Origin: Allobosea sp. Tri-44
GTDB lineage: Bacteria > Pseudomonadota > Alphaproteobacteria > Rhizobiales > Beijerinckiaceae
DNA length: 64,000 bases
Assembly (NCBI RefSeq): GCF_004123845.1
Contig: NZ_NBDP01000005.1
Coordinates: forward strand, 186,001 to 250,000
Reading direction: 5' to 3'
Under the pieces are notes generated by a model. It was not told the DNA's origin and made no database searches. It saw nothing but the letters and a program-made list of their open reading frames with translations. Shown here in pieces: positions 26,437 to 36,458 of this stretch. Numbering within the stretch: the stretch's first letter is position 1; every line of letters begins with the position of its first letter. The position numbers were made by a program, and so were the translations under genes.

Positions 26437-27708
26437 CTAGGGCAGCTCGCCCTCGAACCGCACGCCGAGCGATCCGAGCGCGCGCCAGTAATCCGGATAG
26501 GTCTTCGCGACGCAGCCGGGGTCGAGGATGGTGATGCCGCCGATCTTCAGCCCCGCCAGTGCGAAGCTCATGGCGATGCGGTGATCGGCGAAGGTGTCGA
26601 TCTCGGCGGGCAGCGTCTGGCCGGCCAGCGCCGGATCCGAGGCGACGAGGAGATCGTCGCCCTCCTCCACCCCGAGCCCCGGCCTGATCCGAGACAAGCC
26701 CTGAGCCAGCGCCGCGACGCGGTCGCATTCCTTGACGCGTAGGTTGGCGATGCCGGTGAAGCGCACCGGCGTGCGGTTGAAGGCGGCGAGCACGGCCAGC
26801 GTCGGCACCGCATCCTGCATCTGCGAGCCGTCGATCACGGCCGGCAGGTTCGGGAAGGCGGCGATCAGCGCATGGGCCTTGGCGTCAGGCTGGGTGAAGG
26901 CGGAAGCCGGCACGCCGAGATCGATCGCGCCGCCGGTCAGTACCTCCGCCGCCCAGAGATAGGTCGCAGCCGAGGCGTCCGGCTCGATCAGGTAGTCGAT
27001 CGCGACATAGCCGGTCGGCGCGATCCGCCAGCCGCCGCTCTCAGGCTCGGAGACCTCAGCGCCAAAGGCGCGCATCGTCGCCAACGTCAGGTCGACATAG
27101 CCGCGCGCCCCGATCTCTTGCCCCGTCAGCACGACATCGACCGGATTGCGGGCGCAGGCGCCGGCCATCAGCAGTGCCGAGACGTACTGGCTGGAGAGCC
27201 CGCCATCGACCTCGACCAGCCCGCCATCGAAACCGCCCTGCCCCTGGATGGTCACCGGCGGACAGCCGCTCAGCGCCTCGATCGCAACGCCGAGCCGGGT
27301 GAGCGCCGCGACCAGCGGCAGGATCGGCCGCTTGCGCATGTGCTCGTCGCCGTCGACGACGACCGTGCCGTCGACCAGCGCCGCAGCAGCCGTCAGGAAG
27401 CGGGTCGCTGTGCCGGCATTGCCGAGGAAGAGCGGTGCTGTGGGGGCCTTCAGCCGCCCGTCGCTGGTGACGATGAAGCTGGTTTCGTCGGGCTCGGCGA
27501 TCTCGACGCCCATGTCGCGCAGCGCCTGCGCCATATAGCGGGTGTCGTCGCTCTTCAGCGCGCCGCTGAGCCGGCTGGTGCCTTTCGCCAGTGCCGCGAC
27601 CAGCAGCGCCCGGTTGGTGATCGACTTCGAGCCCGGCGGCATCACCCGGCCGGTCAGCGCCGCCGTGGTGGGCAGGATGGTGAGTTTGCTCAAGGCGGAT
27701 TGGGTCAT
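26437..27708 (-). CDS. aroA: 3-phosphoshikimate 1-carboxyvinyltransferase (EPSP synthase)
   Basis: 423 residues. It transfers enolpyruvate from PEP to shikimate-3-phosphate, the sixth step of the shikimate pathway, in the cytoplasm. The N-terminal motif PPGSKSITNRALLVAAL (residues about 20-36), LFLGNAGTATRFL (near 94-106) and KECDRVAALAQGL (near 325-337) are the substrate- and PEP-binding signatures. The motif LFLGNAGTATR differs from E. coli LFLGNAGTAMRP, a region linked to glyphosate sensitivity, but sensitivity cannot be predicted. It is convergent with ssb, with 119 bp between the stops. Confidence 0.96.
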   Translation of the reverse strand: MTQSALSKLTILPTTAALTGRVMPPGSKSITNRALLVAALAKGTSRLSGALKSDDTRYMAQALRDMGVEIAEPDETSFIVTSDGRLKAPTAPLFLGNAGTATRFLTAAAALVDGTVVVDGDEHMRKRPILPLVAALTRLGVAIEALSGCPPVTIQGQGGFDGGLVEVDGGLSSQYVSALLMAGACARNPVDVVLTGQEIGARGYVDLTLATMRAFGAEVSEPESGGWRIAPTGYVAIDYLIEPDASAATYLWAAEVLTGGAIDLGVPASAFTQPDAKAHALIAAFPNLPAVIDGSQMQDAVPTLAVLAAFNRTPVRFTGIANLRVKECDRVAALAQGLSRIRPGLGVEEGDDLLVASDPALAGQTLPAEIDTFADHRIAMSFALAGLKIGGITILDPGCVAKTYPDYWRALGSLGVRFEGELP

Positions 27709-27769
27709 GGCAGGCTCGCGGCTCGGTCGCGAGGGTCTTAGACGCTAGGCCCCGGGAGCGAAAGGCATA

Positions 27770-27860
27770 CCGTCATTGCGAGCGCAGCGAAGCAATCCAG
27801 GGGGGCACAGAGCTCCGCGGCCCCTGGATTGCTTCGTCGCTTTGCTCCTCGCAATGACGG
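27770..27860. repeat. Intergenic palindromic repeat, CCGTCATTGCGAG type
   Basis: 91-bp inverted repeat. The outer arms are CCGTCATTGCGAG and CTCGCAATGACGG; the inner arms AGCAATCCAGGGG and CCCCTGGATTGCT enclose a GC-rich loop. Elements of this design are widespread between genes in Bradyrhizobium/Bosea-like genomes. It lies between aroA and the ABM-domain gene. Confidence 0.85.
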
Positions 27861-27869
27861 AAAAACCCT

Positions 27870-28169
27870 TCAGACCTTCGCCAGCCCGAACCCGCCGACC
27901 GGCTGCGTGACGACATGGCTGTCGAAGCCGGCGATGATCGGCCTGGCCTTGGCGATCGCCGCCTGCACCGCCGGCAGAGCGAGCGAGGCCTTGTGACTCT
28001 CTTCCTTGTCCCAGACCTCGGTCACCCAGATCGCATCGGCGTCGGCCGGATCGCGGGCGACGACATAGCTCAGGCAGCCCGGCATCGTGCCGCTGCTCTC
28101 GAGGATGTATCCGATCAAGGCGTCGCGCTCGCCGGGCTTGGCCCGCATCTTCCCGATCAATCCGTACAT
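27870..28169 (-). CDS. Antibiotic biosynthesis monooxygenase (ABM) domain protein
   Basis: 99 residues from the ATG at 28169, which is preceded by GGAGAGG. It has the short ferredoxin-like ABM fold, shown by MYGLIGKMRAKPGERDALIGYI at the start and WVTEVWDKEESHKASL in the middle. Related small proteins are quinol monooxygenases or stress-induced heme/quinone enzymes, acting as dimers. The substrate is unknown. It is followed, after a long palindromic repeat, by aroA on the same strand. Confidence 0.8.
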   Translation of the reverse strand: MYGLIGKMRAKPGERDALIGYILESSGTMPGCLSYVVARDPADADAIWVTEVWDKEESHKASLALPAVQAAIAKARPIIAGFDSHVVTQPVGGFGLAKV

Positions 28170-28256
28170 GGCGGCGGCCTCTCCCGTTTCGGCCGGCACC
28201 CTGCCCAAGCGCCAAGCGGCGCGCAACCGGTCGTCCTGACCGAATTCGTCAGCAGC

Positions 28257-29114
28257 TCACGCCGGCGGCCGCCGCTCGCCGAGAATCGCCTGCGCCATGC
28301 GGTCGAGCAGGATCGCGAGCGCGACGATCGCAAGGCCACCGATGAAGCCGAGCCCGGGATCGGCTCGCTGCAGGCCGAGCAGCACGACTTCCCCCAGCCC
28401 CTTGGCGCCGATCATCGAGGCGACCACGACCATGGCGAGCGCCAGCATGATCGCCTGGTTGAGGCCTTGCAGGATGACCGGCCGCGCCAGCGGCAATTCG
28501 ATGAGCCAGAGCGTCTGGCGCGGACGCAGGCCAAGCGCCTGGGCGGCCTGGATCATGCCGATATCGATGCTGCGCAAACCGAGTTCGGTCAGCCGCGCGA
28601 AGGGCGGCAAAGCGTAGATCAAGGTCGCGAGCAGCGCCGGCGCTCGCCCCAGCCCGAGCAGCATCGCCACCGGGATCAGGTAGACGAAGCTCGGAATGGT
28701 CTGCATCAGGTCGTAGACGGGCGCGAGCACCCGCCCGAGCCGCGGCAGGCGCGCCGCGGCGATGCCGAGCGGCAGGCCGAGAACGACGACCAGCGCCACG
28801 GCGACGGTGACGAGGGCGAGCGACTGCATCGCTTCGGTCCAGACGCCGAGTCCGGCGAGGACAAGTGGAAGGGCCGCCATCGCGAGCGCGAAGCCGACCT
28901 CGCGCCTTGAGAGCCAGGCACCTGCGGCGACAGCCATCACAAAAACCGGCACAGGGATGTGCAGAAGAGCCGTCTCGACACCGCGCACCGGCGCCGTCAG
29001 CAGCCTGCTGAAACCGTCGAGATCATTGCCATAGCCGGTGACGACAGCATTGACCGCCTGGTTGACCAGCCTTTGCAGCGCCTTGCCGAGATCCGGCAGC
29101 CAGTCCGGACTCAC
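28257..29114 (-). CDS. Glycine betaine/proline-type ABC transporter permease (ProW-like)
   Basis: 285 residues from GTG at 29114, which overlaps the stop of the binding protein (GTGA), a sign of translational coupling. An ATG further upstream would lie inside that gene. It has about seven hydrophobic segments, and the inner-membrane permease signature is visible as SIDIGMIQAAQALGLRPRQT with SMIGAKGLGEVVL downstream (the EAA loop). The order is binding protein then permease. No ATPase gene (proV) is adjacent. Confidence 0.9.
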   Translation of the reverse strand: MSPDWLPDLGKALQRLVNQAVNAVVTGYGNDLDGFSRLLTAPVRGVETALLHIPVPVFVMAVAAGAWLSRREVGFALAMAALPLVLAGLGVWTEAMQSLALVTVAVALVVVLGLPLGIAAARLPRLGRVLAPVYDLMQTIPSFVYLIPVAMLLGLGRAPALLATLIYALPPFARLTELGLRSIDIGMIQAAQALGLRPRQTLWLIELPLARPVILQGLNQAIMLALAMVVVASMIGAKGLGEVVLLGLQRADPGLGFIGGLAIVALAILLDRMAQAILGERRPPA

Positions 29115-30106
29115 AGGCCGGACGCGACCTTGCTGGCGATATCGGCCGGCAGCCACGCCTTCCAGACATCCGCTTTCGTCTTGAGGAAGACGAGCGCTTG
29201 CTGTTCTGGCGACTGGCCCTTCTCACGCGCCTCCGCGAGCATTCTCGAGGTCAGCTCGCTTGTCGTGGTGTATTTTTTGAAGAAGCCGGCGAGCTGCGGC
29301 GCCTTCTTGGCGAGCTCGATATTGGCGCCGATGACAACGCGGCTCACCGGATAGGCGCTCGCGCGCTTCGGCGCATCGCTCGCCTTGAGCTCGTTCCAGA
29401 TCGCCTGATCGAAGGCCGGCTCGTCGAGCTTGACCAGGTCATAGGCGCCGAGCAGCCAGCTCGGCCCCCAATAGTAGAACACGACTGGCCGCTTGCGCTT
29501 CAGGGCGGATTCGACCGCGGCGACGATCGCCTCGCCGGAGCCGCCGCGGAGGTTGCTGAAATCCCCGGCCAGCCCATAGGCGATGAGCTTCTTGCTGTTG
29601 ATGCCCTCGCAGACCCAACCGGCGACGCAATTATAGAAGCGCGCCTTGCCAGGCTCGTCCGGGTCGGCGAACAGGTCCTTGTAGCGCTTGAGGTCCTGTA
29701 CGGATTTCAGCTCCGGAGCCTTGGCGTCGGGGCCGGAGACCAGATAGCGCGGCACGAACCAGCCTTCGTTGGCATCCGGGAATGTCGTGCCGAGCGGCTC
29801 GACCTTGCCGGCGGCGGCTTCCTTGACCCAGGCCTCGACCGGGTTGGCCAGCCAGATCTCCATGACGATGTCGACATCGCCGCGGCCAAGGCCGTTGACC
29901 AGCGGCGCGATCACGCCGGGCACGCGCTCGACCTTGCAGCCAAAGCCCTTCTCGGCGATGGCGCTGGCGACGGCGGTGTGAAAGGCGGCGGAATCATAGT
30001 CGAGCCCGGCCATTTTCAGCGGCCGGTCGAGCTCGCAGGCGAGAACGGGAGCGGTGAGACCGAGGCCGAACAGCAGCGCGGCCCCTCGCAGAACGGCTTT
30101 CATCAT
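29111..30106 (-). CDS. Glycine betaine/choline-type ABC transporter substrate-binding protein (ProX/OpuAC family)
   Basis: 331 residues with a Sec signal (MMKAVLRGAALLFGLG...VLA-C, cleavage near residue 23). The OpuAC domain fills the rest: GDVDIVMEIWLANPVEAW, NEGWFVPRYL and FYYWGPSWLLGAYDLVKLDEP supply the Trp/Tyr cage residues usual for quaternary-amine ligands. It delivers betaine or choline to the permease encoded immediately downstream. The ligand is inferred from the family. Confidence 0.9.
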   Translation of the reverse strand: MMKAVLRGAALLFGLGLTAPVLACELDRPLKMAGLDYDSAAFHTAVASAIAEKGFGCKVERVPGVIAPLVNGLGRGDVDIVMEIWLANPVEAWVKEAAAGKVEPLGTTFPDANEGWFVPRYLVSGPDAKAPELKSVQDLKRYKDLFADPDEPGKARFYNCVAGWVCEGINSKKLIAYGLAGDFSNLRGGSGEAIVAAVESALKRKRPVVFYYWGPSWLLGAYDLVKLDEPAFDQAIWNELKASDAPKRASAYPVSRVVIGANIELAKKAPQLAGFFKKYTTTSELTSRMLAEAREKGQSPEQQALVFLKTKADVWKAWLPADIASKVASGL

Positions 30107-30299
30107 GACGATCCCCCGCTGGCTGCCTTGCCCGATCAGGACACCTGACTTTCCGGCATGTCCACGAAGCGCGAAAGCGGGCGAAATGTTCCGCCCGGAC
30201 AGGCGAAAACCTTAGCGCCGGTTTCAGGTCATGGGCATTGCGCAAACGGCGGATGACATGGACCGCGCGCCTGACCGGGCCTGTCAGGAGGCAAAGCGC

Positions 30300-31184
30300 T
30301 CAGCCAAGCGTGCCCAGCGCCCGCAAGGCCTTCAGCGTCTCGCGCAGGCCGCGATGCAATGGCTTGTCCTTGCGCAGGACGAGGCCGAGCGTGCGATGCA
30401 CCCGCGGCGACAGGGGCCGAACGATCAGCCCGTCATTCTCACCATGCACCGCCATGCCGGGCAGGATAGCGCAGCCGAGGCCGGCGCCGACCAGCCGCTT
30501 GATCGCCTCGACGCTGCCGAGCGACATCACCGGCTTGAGCGTTACGCCAGCCCGGGCGAACCATTCATCGGCGATGCGCCGGGTGATGCCACCCGGCTCG
30601 AACAGCAGCACCGGCAGGCGCGCCAGCGCTTCCGGCGTCAATCGCGCCGGCAGCTCCATGTCCGGCGGCGCGATCACGGCGAACTCGTCGTCGAGCAGCG
30701 GCGTGACGTCGAGGCTGCGGCCAGCGGCCGGCAGCGAGACCAGGCCAATATCGATCTGATTGTCCTCGATCGCCTTGACGATGTCGGAGGTGTTGCCGGT
30801 ACTGACGGTGATTTCCAGCGTCGGATGGCGCTGGCGCAGTTCGCGCAGCACCGGCGGCAGCAGGAAGATGCAGGCGGTGGCGCCAGTGCCGATCCGGACA
30901 CGACCCATCGCCCCGGTCGCATGCCGCGCCATCGCCTCTTGCGCCGCCGCAACCGCCGCCGCGATCCGGCCGGCATGGTCGAGCAATTCGGTGCCTGCCG
31001 CCGTCGGCTGCGCCCGGCGTCCGACGCGCTCGATCAGCACCGTGCCGAGCCGGCGCTCGAGTTCGCGGATCTGCAGGCTGACGGCCGGCTGGCTCAGCCC
31101 GAGCCTCTCGGCGGCCGCCGAGAAGCTGCCGAGTGCAATCACCTGGCGGAAGCTGTCGAGCTGGTCGAGGCGAAGATCGCGCAT
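30300..31184 (-). CDS. LysR-family transcriptional regulator
   Basis: 294 residues from the ATG at 31184; the open frame beyond that is antisense to the next gene. The N-terminal winged helix (residues about 5-62) reads LDSFRQVIALGSFSAAAERLGLSQPAVSLQIRELERRLG. The C-terminal periplasmic-binding-like effector domain contains DIGLVSLPAAG and the closing GLGCAILPGMAV. It is divergent from the DUF1127-GNAT gene across 113 bp, which is the typical LysR target arrangement. It may also lie upstream of the betaine-transporter genes. Confidence 0.92.
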   Translation of the reverse strand: MRDLRLDQLDSFRQVIALGSFSAAAERLGLSQPAVSLQIRELERRLGTVLIERVGRRAQPTAAGTELLDHAGRIAAAVAAAQEAMARHATGAMGRVRIGTGATACIFLLPPVLRELRQRHPTLEITVSTGNTSDIVKAIEDNQIDIGLVSLPAAGRSLDVTPLLDDEFAVIAPPDMELPARLTPEALARLPVLLFEPGGITRRIADEWFARAGVTLKPVMSLGSVEAIKRLVGAGLGCAILPGMAVHGENDGLIVRPLSPRVHRTLGLVLRKDKPLHRGLRETLKALRALGTLG

Positions 31185-31297
31185 CTCAAAGAATTTCTTA
31201 TGCTCTGCATAACTTTGAGAAGCTTCATTTATGAGACGGCAAAGCGCAAGCTGCCCTGGCGGCTGGGGCAGAACCCGGCCGTGACAGGACACGAGTG

Positions 31298-32089
31298 ATG
31301 AGCGGGATCTGGGTTGCGGGAGGACAGCTGCTGCTTGAGGCGGCAAACTATCTCGGCGCCTCCCAGCATTCGCGCTATCAGCAATTGCGAGCCCTGCGCG
31401 AAATCGACGAGCACCGCCTCGCCGATATCGGCGTGACGCGACGGGAAGCGCTGACTGGGCTCCCCGACAAGACGGAAAGGCGGCCCAGCCGGGCCGGAAC
31501 GATGACGATGACCACCTCAGAGCTTGCCGGCAATGCTGCGCCATCCATCCTGGTTCGCGATGCCGAGGAAGCGGACATGGATGCGATCCAGGCGATCTAT
31601 ACCCACCACGTCCTGCATGGCTTCGCCAGCTTCGAGGAGACGCCGCCGAGCGTCGGGGAGATGCTGGCGCGCCGAGAGGCAGTGCTGGCGCTCGGCCTGC
31701 CCTATCTCGCCGCCGAGCAGGGCGGCCGGATCGTCGGCTACAGCTATGCGACGTCCTATCGCCCCCGCCCGGCCTATCGCCACACCATCGAGGACTCGAT
31801 CTATGTCGCCGACGGGCTCGGCGGCCGGAAGATCGGCTCCACCTTACTCGGCGCACTGATCGCCCGCTGCGAAGCCGGGCCCTGGCGCCAGATGCTCGCC
31901 AATATCGGGGACAGCGGCAATGCCGGCTCGATCGGCCTGCACCGCCGCTTCGGCTTCGAGCCGGTCGGCACCTTGCGCTCGACCGGCTTCAAGTTCGGCC
32001 GCTGGGTCGACACGGTCCTGATGCAGCGCAGTCTCGGGCCCGGCGACGAGACGCTGCCACAGCCATGGACAGCCGGATCGGCAAGGTGA
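31298..32089 (+). CDS. DUF1127–GNAT N-acetyltransferase fusion protein
   Basis: 263 residues from ATG 31298 (GTG one codon earlier also open). Residues about 25-55 match the DUF1127 motif: RYQQLRALREIDEHRLADIGVTRREAL. From about residue 80 a GNAT domain of the phosphinothricin/methionine-sulfoximine acetyltransferase type follows: ILVRDAEEADMDAIQAIYTHHV, the acetyl-CoA loop YVADGLGGRKIGSTLLGALI, and LHRRFGFEPVGTLRSTGFKFGRWVDTVLMQRSL. DUF1127 is normally a stand-alone protein of about 50 residues. An internal ATG at 31502 could start GNAT alone. It overlaps the MFS gene by 25 bp. Confidence 0.82.
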   Translation: MSGIWVAGGQLLLEAANYLGASQHSRYQQLRALREIDEHRLADIGVTRREALTGLPDKTERRPSRAGTMTMTTSELAGNAAPSILVRDAEEADMDAIQAIYTHHVLHGFASFEETPPSVGEMLARREAVLALGLPYLAAEQGGRIVGYSYATSYRPRPAYRHTIEDSIYVADGLGGRKIGSTLLGALIARCEAGPWRQMLANIGDSGNAGSIGLHRRFGFEPVGTLRSTGFKFGRWVDTVLMQRSLGPGDETLPQPWTAGSAR

Positions 32090-33264
32090 TCTCCCGCAGC
32101 ACCGTCTTCTGCCTCGGGCTGGCGCAGCTCATCTCCTGGGGCGTCTCCTACTATCTGGTCGGTGCCTTTGGCGAGCGGATCGCGGCCGAGCTCGGCTGGT
32201 CGCAGGCGATCATCCATGGCGGGCTTTCGGCCGGCCTCCTGGTGATGGGACTGACCTCGGGCGCGGTCGGACGGCTGATCGATCACCATGGCGGCCGCAA
32301 TGTGATGTGCGCCGGCTCGCTGCTCACCGCTGTCGGCATCGCCGGCCTCGCCTTCGCCCATACGATCCCCGCCTATTACGCCGCCTGGATCTGCCTCGGC
32401 CTTGCCATGCGGCTCACCCTCTACGACGCCGCCTTCGCGGCGCTGGCCTATATCGGTGGCAGCGCCGCGCGCCGGCCGATCGCCCAGATCACCTTGCTCG
32501 GAGGCCTCGCCTCGACGGTGTTCTGGCCGCTCGGCCATGCGCTCGCCGAGCAGTTCGGCTGGCGCGGCGCGCTTATCGCTTATGCCGGCTTCGCGCTCCT
32601 CACCCTGCCCTTGCACCTGACGCTGCCGGCCGGCTCGGCACGGCCTTTGCCCAGTGCGGCCACAGCGAAACCCACCGCCACACTCAGCCCGGCGGATACG
32701 CGCGTCGCCGGCATCCTTTACGCGCTGATCGTCACCTTCGCCGGCATCCTCAATGCCGGCATGTCGGCCCATATGATCGGCATCCTTGCCGGCCTCGGCC
32801 TGCCCGCCGCCGCAGCGGTCTGGATCGGCGCGACGCGCGGCATCGGCCAGTCGCTGGCGCGGCTCGGCGAGGTGCTGTTCGGGTCCCGCACCAGCCCGTT
32901 CGACCTCAACCTCGTCGCCTGCCTGGTGCTGCCGCTCTGCTTCGTCGTCGGTCTCGCGGGCGGCGCGAGCGCCATCGCGGCGCTCGCTTTCGCCTTTGCC
33001 TACGGAGCGGGCAATGGCGTGCTGACGATCACGCGCGGCACGCTGCCGCTGATGCTGTTCGATCCGAAGAGCTATGGCGCCTATGTCGGGCGACTGCTGG
33101 CGCCCGGCTTCTTCCTCTCGGCCGCAGCCCCGCTCGGCTATGCGCTGCTGATCGAGCGCTATGGCGCCTCGGCGGCGCTGATCCTGTCCGGGGCCCTGGC
33201 CGTCGCCATGCTGGTCGCAGCGATCCTGCTGCGGCTACGTTTCCGCAACCTGCCACGCTCCTGA
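32065..33264 (+). CDS. MFS transporter
   Basis: 399 residues with twelve predicted membrane helices. The N-terminal helix is FCLGLAQLISWGVSYYLVGAFG, and TM2 is followed by GRLIDHHGGRNVM, the MFS loop 2-3 motif in degenerate form. The start overlaps the end of the GNAT gene, so translation is probably coupled. An acetyltransferase plus efflux pump pair suggests joint handling of one compound, for example detoxification; the substrate is unknown. Confidence 0.88.
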   Translation: MDSRIGKVISRSTVFCLGLAQLISWGVSYYLVGAFGERIAAELGWSQAIIHGGLSAGLLVMGLTSGAVGRLIDHHGGRNVMCAGSLLTAVGIAGLAFAHTIPAYYAAWICLGLAMRLTLYDAAFAALAYIGGSAARRPIAQITLLGGLASTVFWPLGHALAEQFGWRGALIAYAGFALLTLPLHLTLPAGSARPLPSAATAKPTATLSPADTRVAGILYALIVTFAGILNAGMSAHMIGILAGLGLPAAAAVWIGATRGIGQSLARLGEVLFGSRTSPFDLNLVACLVLPLCFVVGLAGGASAIAALAFAFAYGAGNGVLTITRGTLPLMLFDPKSYGAYVGRLLAPGFFLSAAAPLGYALLIERYGASAALILSGALAVAMLVAAILLRLRFRNLPRS

Positions 33265-33289
33265 CAATCTCTGTCAGCACACCCCGTAA

Positions 33290-33304
33290 GAACAATGCGG
33301 CAAC
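33290..33304. promoter_or_regulatory. Possible imperfect SOS box upstream of uvrA
   Basis: GAAC-AATGCGG-CAAC differs by one base from the GAAC-N7-GAAC box seen at ssb and lies 103 bp before the uvrA start. uvrA is commonly LexA-controlled, which raises the odds, but a near-match in a 64 kb window can arise by chance. Confidence 0.35.
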
Positions 33305-33406
33305 ATCCGCGACTGCGTGCTACTCATGCCGGCCTCCCGCCCGGCCGCACTGGCACGGCACGGCGATTGCCCTATCTCTACGGCTCATCCCGAACCGGAC
33401 ACCGCA

Positions 33407-36370
<2,964 letters not shown>

Positions 36371-36458
36371 GTACTGCAGCGCGACTTGAGGTTGAATTTA
36401 TCTCAGAATACGTGTTACCGAGTTGTAGTCTCTTACAGATTACCTTGGGGAATAGCAC

